From Alentia gelatinosa (Eukaryota; Annelida; Polychaeta; Phyllodocida; Polynoidae): DNA of 64,000 nt. Shown here in pieces: positions 47,100-58,689 of the stretch. Numbering within the stretch: position 1 is the first letter of the stretch; every line of letters begins with the position of its first letter. Location of the stretch: assembly GCA_950022655.1 (NCBI GenBank), contig OX465582.1:91541801-91605800 (forward strand), in the 5' to 3' direction. A model generated the notes under the pieces. It worked only from the letters and a program-made list of their open reading frames with translations, did no database searches and was not told the DNA's origin. The position numbers and the translations under genes were made by a program.

Positions 47100-48600
47100 A
47101 CAATCAAATTGGTGCTGAGTTTAAGGACAAATTTATTTTAAGTGTCACGCTGAGTAGGATCGTTATTGTTGTCCTACAGATCTTCCTATTTAAAGGATAT
47201 TCAAACTATCTTCACGGGTAGATGGTAAACAATTAGGGCGAGTGACTTTGTAGCGCTCTAAACTCCCCCCCCCTCTATAGTGTGCTAGTTCCCATGGACC
47301 TGCTTTCTCCCTCGAAACCAGGTAGACATGCAATGCACACATCACATGCAATTTGTCAATAATCGAAATGTCTAAAATAAAAACAAAAGAAACTCAACAC
47401 TAATAGGTAGTAAAAATCAATCTGCCATGACTGGTGATTTGTAACGAGGTTACGCCAAGATATTAGAATTGGATAGTTATAATCTGGCCTTGAATATTCA
47501 GCTAGGATATATCCATTGAATAAAGTTATCCATGATGATAATCTCGTTTGATATATTTCATTTAACCGATTTAAACGTAGATCTCCCTGGAACAGGTATG
47601 ACTCATTTGTGCTAGAGTTCACATCGAGGAAAAGGGAGGGCTGTCATTGCTTAGCTAATTGAAGGAAATGACATTTTTTAAAGAATTTTTTTTTCTATTA
47701 TTTCTGATTAGAACCTGTCACCCCTATAAAAGTGAATTGCATCAGTAATAGACCAATTACCTGGGGAACCACTTACAGGTACTGACATAAGTCAGTCACT
47801 CTGAAGCCACACTGGATTAATATTAATCCTGTGTTCAGATGCATATATTTAAAGTGTGTCAGTCCTTTTCAGAACTGTATTATGATACCTGATGAGCCTA
47901 TTTTGCTCGAAACCTTGTCAACTCTGCCAAATTCCTCAATTTTTAAGTAATCTTTACTTACTGTAGGTGTGGTAACTAGTAACAAATATGTTGAAATTGT
48001 TACTAAGTGAGTGCCAATGATATCCTTGTGTGTGGTTGGCCACTGCGAAGGCCACAAGGGAAAGAATTTTCCTCGTTTCAAGGTAGGATTTCTCATCTTT
48101 TATAAGAAAGGAAATGTTGATATGCGAGCGATGGTCAGAACATGGGTGATGGGGTGAGTAATGCTGATATCAGGGTGACGTGATGGGATACTGTGACCGG
48201 GTCATTGGGCTGGATACACTCTCCCAGCAGATCTCTCATGACGCTTGTGCTTACTAATCTGTCTCAATCCAGTAACGTCACATAGAGAAACTACAGTGTG
48301 TATTCAAATTACCGTAACTGTCAAAAGTAATGAAACTCAAACAATTTGAACATTATGAGTAGGGAAATACAGGAATTATTAAACGAACTTCACCGACAAT
48401 GAAGCTGTGTCTTTTTCAGTTTTAAACCACTGTATAATGTGCATCCACAATTGATTCGAATGAGCACATGTGTTGTATTGACAAACACAATCCTAGAACA
48501 CATGAGGTGCTTTCCATTGAAGAAAGTAATCCCACAGTCTGCTCCTGATTTGTAAAACACAAAATATTCCCCGATATTTGAGGATTTGTGATATTTGAAA
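47100..48600. other. Unassigned AT-rich stretch
   Basis: Only short open frames and a C-run near 47263 are seen. I could not support a gene or repeat here. Confidence 0.4.
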
Positions 48601-48607
48601 AACTGAC

Positions 48608-48776
48608 GTATGGGGCAGATTTTGCCCCCAAAAGGCAGGCCGCTGCAGAGATACAAGCAGGGCAGGACGTAAGGCGCAGGATCTGTGCTAGGAGAGTGGG
48701 CTGGATAGTGATAATGGTCGGCCAGTATTTGCAATAGCCTCGTGAGTGTCTCAGTGGCTGGGTGCACTTTGCCAGT
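48608..48776 (-). CDS. Candidate exon, unrecognised protein
   Basis: The minus strand reads TGKVHPATETLTRLLQILAD... through ...CSGLPFGGKICP, with codon use richer in G/C than the flanks. An acceptor-like GTAAG precedes it and a donor-like GTCAGT follows. The frame stays open beyond the donor to 48390. Not recognised. Confidence 0.28.
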
Positions 48777-49014
48777 CTTACATCATCAATGCAAAGTGTT
48801 TTTCATAACACTGGCAAGAGAGAAATTCTTGACATCCTTGGTGAATGTAAGATTTTCAATAAGATATAATCGAAATGAGTATTATATTAAATGTGGTCGG
48901 AAACGTGTATTATACGTGATTCTTGGTTCAAGAATACCTCAATTATATTAAATGCGCCTGGATCAACCAGGCAGCATACCTTGTTATTCCAACAGGATAT
49001 GCAAATTTTATACT

Positions 49015-49062
49015 AATTCAACTAATTGGATGTTAAACACCCAGACAAACAAACAAACAAAA
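49015..49062 (+). repeat. SINE tail fragment
   Basis: TTGGATGTTAAACACCCAGAC followed by AAACAAACAAACAA is the 3' end of the SINE family without the body. Confidence 0.6.
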
Positions 49063-49436
49063 TCTCACAGCAGTTGTACTCGCAGTTGTATTTGATTGTT
49101 GATTAAGACAACTTCCCATTCAGGGATGTATCTGTTAATGAAATCTGGATTCATCTGTGTTGATTGATGGATATCACTATCACTATGTAAGGATTGTACA
49201 TCATGGAATCGAGCAGTGACCTATTGATAATTAATCCTGTATTCTGTGAATGTCAACACTGACTATAGAAAGTGGGCAGAAAATAATTTAAAAAAAAAGA
49301 AAAAAAAGAGACTGCTATAGACTATTAATTTGGTGCATGATGGAACCAGTCCCACTGCACTTCCTAATTTGATAGTCTCCAAACAGGGAATTTCCCAAGG
49401 CCAATATAAACAAACACAGTCGGTCGTATCCTTTAC

Positions 49437-49520
49437 CAAGTCGGCACTGTGTCCCGTATAGCGCGTATCAAGTCCCACATGGTGAAGGTGGAGCACGGTT
49501 AGGTACATAGTGAAACAGAC
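49437..49520 (-). CDS. Candidate exon, unrecognised protein
   Basis: Between CATGTAG and the donor GTAAAG the minus strand encodes VCFTMYLTVLHLHHVGLDTR... to ...HSADL (28 codons, phase 0). It is close to the next candidate, but that exon ends in a stop in its best frame, so the pair does not form a simple model. Confidence 0.2.
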
Positions 49521-49571
49521 CTACATGGATAGAAACAAGTGCCATGCTATATGCATGTCAAATGACCTAAA

Positions 49572-49697
49572 TCAGGCCTCCCAGCACTGGAGTACTGTGG
49601 CGCACTGCACCGCTCCATACAGCCCGGTCACACGCTCTGCACCCACACTGCATCCCTCGACCTCGATTGGAGACGGAACGGGTGCATCCTGTACTTT
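49572..49697 (-). CDS. Candidate terminal exon, unrecognised protein
   Basis: After a good acceptor (CATCCTGACACAG) the minus strand reads KVQDAPVPSPIEVEGCSVGA... to ...VLQCWEA and stops. On the + strand the same bases are also open with fair splice signals (ATCAG at about 49575, GTCAG at about 49704), so strand is uncertain. Confidence 0.22.
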   Translation of the reverse strand, partial: KVQDAPVPSPIEVEGCSVGAERVTGLYGAVQCATVLQCWEA

Positions 49698-50059
49698 CTG
49701 TGTCAGGATGTTAGTCATATATAAAAAAAAAACCAACACTGAAAAGTTTATCACAATATGTATAGAGTATTCCCGATTCATTCATTCGCTTTCAAAATAA
49801 GTGAAATAAAGTGGCCCAAGTACTTGTGGTATAGTAATGTAAGAGAAAGTACTGGAATGTGCACTGAATCATGGCATTATTTGTGTGACCTGACCTCACC
49901 GGTTTGACCTTGCCCTGAGATGACCTTGACAGTTGATACTTCATCACAAATCTCGTCACACGTGATTTTCTCTGACGATACACTCGAGTCTCACAGTTCA
50001 AATGTGTGCAATGCCCTCATTGGTCGGGACATTATGCATATATTACTTAATCCCCTCTG

Positions 50060-50350
50060 ACCCTCACATGTTTCCACGTTTTCTCAGTCCCTCTCAGGCA
50101 GGAAATTATATATGACAAATATTTACATTTTTTCCTGATCTCAACTGACATTCCTATCTTTCATGTATTAAAGTAAGAATAGAATTAATCTGGCCTCATT
50201 CACGCCAATAAAACAGTGGTTTTAACGCACTCACACACCCTCAGTCTTATTCCGGGTCAAACATTGATGTGTTTTCTCAGTCTTTCTGAGGCGGTAGATC
50301 TCACATGAATGATATTTCCACGTTACTTCCGGACACGCATCCCTGCGGTC
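50060..50350 (+). repeat. Two abutting partial GGATGTCAGTTTTCC repeats
   Basis: CACGTTTTCTCAGTCCCTCTCAG ... CTCAACTGACATTCCTATC is followed by a second set, CACCCTCAGTCTTATTCCG ... GGACACGCATCCCTGCG. Both match the right half of the family. Confidence 0.6.
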
Positions 50351-50495
50351 AAGCGGCGCAGTGTGACGGCACGCCGAGTGGCGCAGTGCCGGCTTATCTC
50401 TTGGTCTGGCTCACTCTCCAGTCTACCACGCCATGACACTTCTACTTCCGCCTGTTTGTGGTCCGCCTGGTTTGCACATACACATGTACCTCGAG
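50346..50495 (-). CDS. Candidate exon, unrecognised protein
   Basis: After GTGCAAACCAG the minus strand reads ADHKQAEVEVSWRGRLESEP... to ...RRAVTLRRLT in a GC-rich block that ends where a repeat begins. Coding is plausible from composition only. Confidence 0.22.
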
Positions 50496-50940
50496 TTAAA
50501 ACAGCGAGTACAGCCATCTAGAGTATTTCCTCGATGGTTAAACCCATTTTTCGGTTATGTTCGGCAAGCTTATCTACAGTGTCCTTTCCCTACATCGTAA
50601 ACTAATACTTTTTTCTTTAAAAAAAAACAACTTTTATTTATACTGGGTCCATACTCAGCCACCTGGGCTGGTTTCAATGTGCGCCCAGATTTACGTAATC
50701 CATTATAGCTGGTACAAGTAGATTTCCATGCAGCATATCAGCGCAACATATGTACAGATAATCAAAAGTATATACCATACAGGATGCAAAAACAAAGGAC
50801 ATGAAAAAAAACACCATCATATCTTGCCAAAATGAATTAGAAAGATATTCCACAAAGAATAAAAAGACTTGAATGATTTTATTCGGGGTTGTAGTACATC
50901 GAAGTAAAGGGGGGGGGGGGGGGTTATATAGTCTTGGTTG

Positions 50941-50974
50941 CAACGTTTCGTCCTTATTGATAGGACTTCTTCAG
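50941..50974 (-). ncRNA. Hammerhead-ribozyme-like motif (Penelope-like element remnant)
   Basis: The minus strand reads CTGAAGAAGTCC, TATCAATAA, GGACGAAACGTTG. GTCC/GGAC forms stem II, followed by the invariant GAAAC. The first core block is CTGAAGA instead of CTGATGA, so it is probably inactive. Such minimal hammerheads are characteristic of Penelope-like retroelements and some other retroelements. Confidence 0.55.
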
Positions 50975-50982
50975 GAAGTTAA

Positions 50983-51001
50983 ATATATATATATATATAT
51001 A
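50983..51001. repeat. Short (AT)n tract
   Basis: ATATATATATATATATA directly beside the hammerhead-like motif. Confidence 0.8.
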
Positions 51002-51004
51002 TAG

Positions 51005-51730
51005 CAATAGTTACGGAGAATTGATCATAGTGACTTTTAACACTGTTTGAATTCTTCTATTATTGGCAACTTACTATAGAATTTATAGTAAGTTACTTTA
51101 AACTCGAATCTGTATCATGCCAACCAGTTTAGGAACTTAAAAAAAGTTTGCATTAAACAGGTACTTTTTTAAAGAGAAACTTTAAAGTAAAAATACCATC
51201 AGATTAAGAGGAGGGAAACCATACAGGTCGTAGAATTTGGTGACAGTCCAACTGGCCGGTCTACTCAGATGTTATAATAATCTCCTCGTTTATTGTGTAC
51301 ACATGAGGTTTGGTGAGAACTGGACCACTGCCCGTTTAGACGCCAGCCATTCCTGGCTGTACACGACCACATCTGTGTTAAGTCCCTGACGTAATACTTG
51401 TCAACCATGATAGTCACCCAGAGATTACACAATATACAGGCGAGCTGAGCTCATGATAGCAAACAGACAAAGCGTGCCGCGTGAAGTGTACAATGTACTG
51501 GAGTCTCGGTGTGTCACACTGAATTGTCATTTCATACAGATGTATTTTGTTTTATTTTTTTATTTATTGACAACAAAATCCGCCAATTCTGGCTATCTTA
51601 TATTTTTTTGACCGGTAGGTTTTATTAATTTCCAGCAGGTTCATTTTGTATCTCGTCATGATAGTTGTTTTTGAGCTGTTGACGAAAAATCTGAAACTTG
51701 CATAGAAAATGCAATAGGCTCCTTTTTATT
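51005..51730. other. Unassigned stretch
   Basis: No gene or repeat is supported. A short inverted pair (TTACTATAGAATTTATAGTAA) lies at about 51070. Confidence 0.4.
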
Positions 51731-51734
51731 ACGC

Positions 51735-52000
51735 AAAGATGACGGTTTTCCAATTTTCCAAGGAAATCCTTGTTTTTATTCTCAATTAATTTTTTTGTGT
51801 GCATAAAACAAAAATAGCATAAATTGAGTCTATTTCACGGCAATACAACTGATTTGAATCTCACCCACAGACCCCTAGCCCTATTCCATGCCCAACTGTG
51901 ACGTGTTCTTCATATTTTCTCAGTCTCTGTGGTAGTAAATTCCGCATGAAAAGTATTTCCATTTTTTCTCCTGACCCCAACTGGCATACCTGAATTTTAC
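51735..52000 (+). repeat. GGATGTCAGTTTTCC interspersed repeat
   Basis: It runs from AAGATGACGGTTTTCCAATTT to CCCCAACTGGCATACCTG and contains CCTAGCCCTATTCCATGCCC. Confidence 0.65.
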
Positions 52001-52284
52001 GTATTTTCGCTCAGATCACTGAAGGTAGGATCCCTATGTTGGTGTACCGCGGCCCTCCTAGGGAGGACGTTTTGTGGGGTAGACTTGCTCAAGCCAGATT
52101 ATGAACATAATGAAGAAATGAAACCCCATTGCAACGATTGTACTTCCCCTAACGCCTGACAGGCCCAGGAATCATATATGTTTCCCGTTGGCGAGGAGGT
52201 AGGTGGAGGGATGGGATGAGGCATAGGAGACGGGGACTGAAGCCAGGCTACAGAAGGTGTTGACCTAGTTTGGGCGTGACGAAG

Positions 52285-54770
52285 TTAGCGGCGTGGGGGG
52301 GGGGGGGGGGTGGCGGGGAATTCGCACACTACCCCCCGCCCCACCACCCCCCTCCTCCTCGAGCTGTCTCCCCGCGTACGCACAGTACACACTACAGGTG
52401 AAGGCTGGGTACCGGCCAGATCAAACGTCCACCGCTGGTTTCCGGAAGGCCAGTGCGTCACGTGCATGGGAACGCGCCGGTAAACAGCGCAGTGGCGGCG
52501 GCGGGGCGCTGGTAGTGGCTGGCCGGCGTGTATTTAGGTCAGCGATAACGGCAGGCCGGGACCAGCGGCGTGGTGGTCGTCTGCTGCCGTGAACGCAGCA
52601 GCGTCCGCCCAGCGTTCCCGGCGCCCAATCGTAGACACGCTCTTTGTTTCGTGACGTGCCCCCATTCCTGAGGTACGTGTAGCGACGGACACGTTGTACT
52701 ACGTGCGCCCAACACGTAGCATACATGAACATCCGAGTACAACTTGCGGCGCCCGTGTCGCCACCGATACACGATTCGAGAACTGATCAGTATCTAGGAC
52801 ACGCAGCAGAGTCCTTGGCTTTTGGTGTTTGGTTTTTAGTTTTGGTTGTTGCCTTGTTTTAGGATCTTTCTTCCGGGTGACTGGCCTGAAAACAATACAC
52901 GTCCCCTCACACACTGTTGTACGCCGGCGGATGGGGACCCTGTTGTGGTGCAGTTGTGAGGGGGATTGTCAGAGGGGAACACTGGAGGTGGTGTTGGGCG
53001 TGGAGGGGGGGGGGGGTGAGTTCCTCCTCACCCCACCCCCCGACTCCATGATGAAGATCGGGGAATTCCGGCCGCATATTCTTCTCTACCTGTGCCCCCC
53101 CCCTCTCACCCCCCTTGCTCACCCCCTCCCTCTCCACCGCCCCTCTCCACCCCGCCACCCTTCATCGCTGTGGCACTAAACACCCTCTATCCTCCACCCC
53201 GCTCCCTAGACCCCTACCATGCCCACCACCGCCTTGACCTTCCAGCCGCCCGCCGCCCTCCACCCTCCACACCCCGCCCGGCCCTGCTCCTGCCTCCTCC
53301 GGCGGGCGGCGAATCTTCCCCTCCTCCTCCTCCTGCTCCTCCTCCCGCCGTCCGTTCAGCGCCGTGTACCAGGCAGCAGCACTATGCCACGGCGTGTTGT
53401 TTTTTTACGCACCCCAACAACCTCCACTCGCCAGCCTTTCCTCCCGCTCCACTGCCGCCGCCGCTCCCTCTCCCTCTCCCTCCTCCTCCTCCTCCTCCTC
53501 CTCCTCCTCCTCCTCCTCCTCCTCCTCCTCCTCCTCCTCCTCCTCCTCCTCCTCCTCCTCCTACACCTCCGCCGCCGCGCTACTACCGCCAAGTCGGGGC
53601 TCTCCCGGGCCGGCAGCCGTGACGTGCGGGCAACAGGCGGGCTGTGAGGCGGAGAGCGGGGGAGGAGCGGGGGAAGGGGGGGGGGGGGTGAGTCTGCTGG
53701 GGGTCTCGGGGCAGAGCACGGCGGGCGGCGGCGGGCGGTAGCGGTAGCGGCGGCGGCAGCGTCGTCGTCGTCGCGGCACACACTCATGTTATACACTGCA
53801 CCGACACTCGCACTGCGCCCGACATATAAATATACCTACCTCTCCCCCGCCCGCCGCCCGCCGCCCAGCCTCCCCCCCCCCCCCCCCCCGCCCGCCGCTC
53901 CACCACCACCACGCCGGGCCGGGCGCGCCTTCGTTAGTCACTCACTCCTCCCCCCGGCGGGCGGCGGGCGGGCGGCTGAGGGCGGGCGGCGGCGGCGGGC
54001 TGAGGGCGGCGGGCGGGCGGCGGCGGCGGGCCCTTCCCACGCCGCCGTGTGAAACTCGACCATACCAGCTTGCACGGCTGGCATATGGCGGTCTATTCGT
54101 TATCAGGGTAGCGCTGTTTATATACACTCATAGTTCCTTGTCCTTGTCATTTGGTGATAGCGCTCTGCACTCAGTGTGTTACACTTACAGTCAGATTCAC
54201 CCGAGGTTTTCTCCGTGCTCGCTCGTATGGACATTATAGGAGCTCACACGTGTATACTACTAGCGTGGATTTACAACATAACCCAACCCATATGTGTCCA
54301 TGATACTCAGATCCGTTCTCAGAATCTCAAAGTTGGTCATGATTCAACCCACGACTACTGCTACTACCTCCTTCTCCTCCTTCACCACCACAGCTACCAC
54401 GGTTTACTTCTCTCTATTTTTGGTAGCGTGTTAACATGGGCGTATTTTGTACACTCCCCTCCTCCCCCCTCCCCGCGCCCGCCGCTGCTATCTGGGCCGC
54501 CGGGCTGTGAACAATGAGCAGGCCCGTCTCCCGTACCACCACCACCTCCTCCTCCTCCCCACCACCGCCACCACCACCACCACCACGGGGTCACATGACG
54601 CTCGGGGCCGCCGCCGGGCGCGGTGCACGGAGGACCCGGCCGCCGCCGACTACTACTCACGAAATGGGGGAAAGGGCGCAGGCGATATTAGCGGGGTGGC
54701 GAGGGGTAAACTACACGGGTATCATTTGGCGGGGAGGGCTGGACTGCCAAGCCGGGGGGACACGCTCTCA
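52285..54770. other. Cluster of CpG-rich islands with polypyrimidine tracts
   Basis: The sequence becomes very GC-rich with frequent CpG, G- and C-homopolymers and long CT-strand asymmetry. Many overlapping open frames of Pro, Ser, Leu or Arg runs arise from this composition and none has family features. Such islands often mark promoters and 5' exons, but no first exon could be defined on either strand. Confidence 0.5.
53475..53562. repeat. (CCT)n trinucleotide microsatellite
   Basis: About 26 near-perfect CCT units (GGA on the other strand), preceded by CTCCCTCTCCCTCT. A perfect polypurine/polypyrimidine mirror repeat capable of triplex (H-DNA) or G-quadruplex formation. Confidence 0.95.
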
Positions 54771-54779
54771 GGCCAACTG

Positions 54780-55345
54780 TGACAGAGATTTCGGCAGTTT
54801 CCTTGTTTTCCAAGAATATCCTTGATTCTTTAAAAAAGAAGATTTTTTTCAATTTTCCGTCTGAATAATTCATTTTTCTTGTGCAGAACAAAGAGATAAT
54901 AGATCAGGCTTCATTTCCAAGAATATCCTTGATTTTTCCCAAAAGAAAAGATTTTTTTCAGTTTTCAATCTATAAAATTAATTTTTCTTGTGTAGAACAA
55001 AGAGATAACAGATTAGGCATTATTCACACCAATAAACAGTTGTTCCAAACTCCCCATACACAACAGTCTCATTCCATGGCAAATAACGAATCTCAGGGAT
55101 ACCAGTTTTCAAGGTTTCCATTGAAATTTGTGTTGGAAAAGAAAAGAAAAATTCATGGTATAAAATTGATATATGGACTGCTGAATTACTTAATTCAACA
55201 CAGCCCATGATCCCCCACTGAAACATGTAAAAGGTGAGCTTTCCCTTGATTCCCTCCTGTTATGCATCTTCAATGCGTAAATCCTATATTGCCATAATAC
55301 ATATTTCAATATTGTTTTGGTACCCCAACTGGCAACCCTGCTGTG
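54780..55345 (+). repeat. Overlapping GGATGTCAGTTTTCC repeats
   Basis: Three partial starts (TTTCCTTGTTTTCCAAGAATATCC, TTCATTTCCAAGAATATCC, ATACCAGTTTTCAAGGTTTCC) are followed by one common end (CCCCAACTGGCAACCCTG). This suggests repeated insertion or local duplication within one element. Confidence 0.6.
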
Positions 55346-55744
55346 AACATAACCAGGGTTCATAAACATCAGCTGGGTCTGTGTACACTGACCATGACTA
55401 TATAGATTCAGAGCGTGGTCTCTAGATTTTATAGCAGGATATATCGGAAGTGATAGATTTGGGCTGTATAGGGCACATAGTTATTGTGCTATGGAGGCGG
55501 CCATCTTGCCCCCGACGCCATCTAAAACACAAGGTGGTGGGGCCAGTTATCAATAGAACTTATAAAGAAAAGAAATTGTGGGCTTGCTATGGAGGAATTT
55601 TTATTTCATTGAGATATCCTCTGAAGTAGTCCCATTCTATGATCTAAATATTGAATTTAGATAACGAATTAGTCTATAAAAGCAATCTCAGAATATAACA
55701 AACCAGGTCTAGAAATACAACTTTTGAGAGAAAATGCACAGAAT

Positions 55745-56055
55745 CCAAAATTAGGTGAACAAACGGAAATACCAACTTGGCAAATACTGTTACCCAGTAT
55801 TTTTCCCCCATAGACTTAACTTAGGCAACTCGTACTCAATGTCCAAGGAGTATTTAAAAATCATACACACTGGGGGATTATGTTACAAATGTTACTCAAT
55901 TAGTTAATGATAGTGGTGAGAAAAAATCTGAACCGCACTCGAACCAAAGCCACTGAAAATATGCCATTCATTTTGGTTTCATGTAATCTCACTCGGCTTT
56001 GCCTCGCTTCTCGCATCTTGATGTACATATAGTGTAGTTTAACATACATGTGAGA
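55745..56055 (-). repeat. Foldback-family fragments
   Basis: CCCCCATAGACTTAACTTAGG and GGCAACTCGTACTCAATG are the reversed module end. At about 55955-56010, ATATGCCATTCATTTTGGTTTC ... CTCACTCGGCTTTGCCTCG is one arm and apex of the hairpin at 57341-57428. Confidence 0.6.
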
Positions 56056-56559
56056 TCCACTCAATGACCATGAGGGTATTATACCGCATACCACTGTAAG
56101 TTATATATACCGCAGTCGGACCTGGTTTGGTCAAACGAACATTGAGAATGAATATCAGACAATAGAGTTATCGTGTCGGCCCATCTTACAAGAAAATTAT
56201 CTTTGTTTACGGTGATAAAACTAAAAGATGTTATTAAAAAAAACGTATAAGGCATGGCATTTGTGTTGTGGGAGTCAATATTTGGTGCGATGGAGCATGG
56301 AGGCATAGGTTTTAATTGCGGAATAATAGTTCATGTTTGGCTGAATATTAATTATTGAACTTGCTGCGAATCGCTCACCCTAGTGCTTGACTCTTACATC
56401 ACTCACATCGTCTCACAGTTTCACCAACAATCTTTTCTTACAAGGGAAACTTTTTTCACTAGAGAGTTGGCTTCTGGAATTGAACCATCAGCAGTGATCC
56501 GGAGGAAATATGAGAATGAAGATATGAAGGACTTGAGTTGCTAATTTGTCGTTTGTTTA

Positions 56560-57200
56560 TGCCGTTTAGGGGTGCTCATCACTGCCCATTTCCCGCCACC
56601 ACCTTTGACCCCTATTTGGGGTCAGGTCGTCGCCCCCTCTGGCGGCGTGGCACTGCTCAACATGGTCGGGCGTCCCTGCGTCGGGGTCCCTGTGTCGGGT
56701 TCCCTGTGTCGGAGTCCCTGTGTCGGTGTCCCTGTGTCGGCGTCCCTGCGTCGGCGTCCCTGTGTCGGCGTCCCTGTGTCGGCGTTCCTAATCCTCCTGT
56801 TAAGGTGACGCCCGTGCGTGTCAATGAGAGGTCCCCGTGGGCGGGGACGCAGCACCGAGATAACCTTCCCGCCCCTAGAACGTTCCCCCCCTCCCCCCCA
56901 ACCCTGTCCTCCACAACACCCTCGAACACCCCCAATCCAAAGACACCCCTTCCTCTCCCCCCCCCTCCCCCCCCCCCCCCCGCCCGCACCCGGCGGTCAC
57001 CACTGACAGGCCCTTCCCGCCGACCCATACCCCCCCCCCCCTCGCGCCCGCCACCCCACCTCCCACATGTCACCAAGGTGATCTGTCACCCCCCCCCCCC
57101 CCGCGCGCCCACCAGTGACGCCCTCGTCACAGGCGCCCAGCAATGTGCGCATTCACCAGTGACGCGTGACGCTGGGTCATCCATCCGAGTAGACGGCAAA
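56560..57200. other. GC-rich, C-run-rich island
   Basis: This begins with a 14-bp minisatellite and continues with CCCC-rich sequence that could encode only Pro-rich low-complexity peptides. No gene is supported. Confidence 0.45.
56671..56790. repeat. 14-bp minisatellite (about 8 units)
   Basis: Units of CGTCCCTGTGTCGG with single-base variants. Since 14 is not a multiple of 3, the encoded peptide pattern repeats only every 14 residues, arguing against coding. Confidence 0.92.
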
Positions 57201-57340
57201 CTGTAGTCGGTTGGTGAATCTGGTAAATCTGGTAAATTATCCACCCGTGTCTCACTCACTCTGTTCACCCGTCCTCGTTTCTTACTAAACTTCCTATTCT
57301 GTAATAAGAAGGAACTGTATCGAGATTCATAGCTGCTGTT

Positions 57341-57428
57341 AATATGCCATGGGTTTTGGTTGCGGAGTAATCTCACGAGGCAAAGGCGAGTGAGATGATG
57401 TAGCAAACCCAAATGAATGGCGTATATT
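57341..57428. repeat. Hairpin with CGAGGCAAAGGCGAG apex
   Basis: AATATGCCAT pairs with ATGGCGTATATT, and ATCTCAC pairs with GTGAGAT around CGAGGCAAAGGCGAG. This is one of the clearest examples of the shared apex; half of it is found inverted at 55955-56010. Confidence 0.7.
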
Positions 57429-57584
57429 AGTTATATGCCTTTTTTGATATTCTACTGAGGCATCCTTGTTCAGTGGTGCCCTCCTTCATACCCCACCACA
57501 CCCTTGTCCCAGCCTGGGTTTCATATCTTGCATTCCCAGCTGCCCTCCTTCACATCCCAGCACACCCTTGCCCCATCCTTCATC

Positions 57585-57835
57585 TCACCCCTGGTATATT
57601 TGTCAAATAGGGTTAACATTGGGAACACGCTCCCCAGGCCCCTACGAGTATTGCAGTCCGTTCTCCATGGTAAGGGGTGTGTACAGGGGTAGGATAAATA
57701 CATAAAGCAACTCGTTTTGGTCCAAGGCATTGTTCTCCAACTCTTTTGAATGCTACGCAATATTCCCCCGGGTTCGCGATGCTCATATCACCCCGCTTCA
57801 TATTCGTGGAGAACGACAACTTTGAACGAAACTTG
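57585..57835 (+). repeat. Foldback-family module plus single arm
   Basis: ATCTCACCCCTGGTATATTTG ... CAGGGGTAGGATAAA is the family's second module. It is followed by ACTCGTTTTGGTCCAAGGC ... CATATTCGTGGAGAACGACAA, which matches arms seen at 14105 and 24246. Confidence 0.6.
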
Positions 57836-57999
57836 TTGGGGTTTTTTTCTTTGCTACTCCCCATCCTCCACTCCCAGCTCCGTTCTTCTCCTGTCCCCGT
57901 TTCTCATGTATATTTGCCTAACCTGTTCTCTCCTGCGCTGGCCTTCCCACACCCATGTTGCCCGGTTTCTGGTCTGTTTCACCTCGTGTATATATTTAG

Positions 58000-58480
58000 C
58001 TGAGTGCACTGTGGTGTGCTCCCTCCTCCCCTCCCTCCTCACACACACAGAGGGTTTGCGAGCTGCCGTTCCAGTCAAACTCTGATTATGACGCCTGAAA
58101 ATATTCCCGGCGGTCACTTCTCTGGAAACTGTTATCAGCGCTATGTCCGCCTTCTCCTCCTCCTCCTCCCCCTCCTCCTTGTCGGCGACCTTTAGAGTGC
58201 GTGAAGGGGGGCAGGAGGGGGGGGGGGGGGGTGAAGGGGGCGTGGGAACGGGTGCAGCTGGACGTTGTAGTGGTCGGCGAAAGGGCGGGAGAGCGCGAGG
58301 GGGGGTGGGGGGGGGGGGGGGGGTGGGGGCTGGCCGGACGTGGACAGACGGGCACCGGGCCGCGGTACAATGGTGGCCGCATTCCTCTTGGCGAGGACGA
58401 AGCGCCCACAGGCAACCTCCGAGTCCCCCTCCGAGTCCCCCCACACAGCCCGCGCCACTACCATCTACCGCGGCCGCGTT
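58000..58480. other. GC-rich island with G-runs
   Basis: Another CpG-rich stretch with long G homopolymers and CTCCTCCTCC tracts; open frames in all phases are compositional. Confidence 0.45.
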
Positions 58481-58689
58481 ATGCTCCGTACAATATTCTC
58501 ATTCCTATCGTAAAAGAAAAAAAAAAGGTGTATTTTATAGTCTGATTTGGACGTGGCGCTAAGAAAGATGATACCGGACCCTCCCCCCCCCCCCAAACGG
58601 TACATGTTAATTAATTCCATCTAGGCATTATTTCCAAGTGTAATTACTGCATCCAGATCCTTTGTTACTAATGTTGTCGTGCCTAGAAA

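Noticed and set aside
49263..49508. A TDCVC peptide resembling the GSTDCVC motif of ceramide kinase
   Set aside because: Only five residues match and the surroundings do not; coincidence.
53092..53796. Long open frames of Pro, Leu, Ser (+ strand) and Arg (- strand)
   Set aside because: They are translations of the (CCT)n and C-rich tract in every phase and strand; no domain, start context or splice support.
56538..57206. 222-codon frame on the plus strand
   Set aside because: Begins across a 14-bp minisatellite and continues as Pro-rich low complexity; no family features.
58143..58562. 139-codon Gly/Arg-rich frame
   Set aside because: Compositional product of G-runs in a GC-rich island; equal-length frames exist in other phases.
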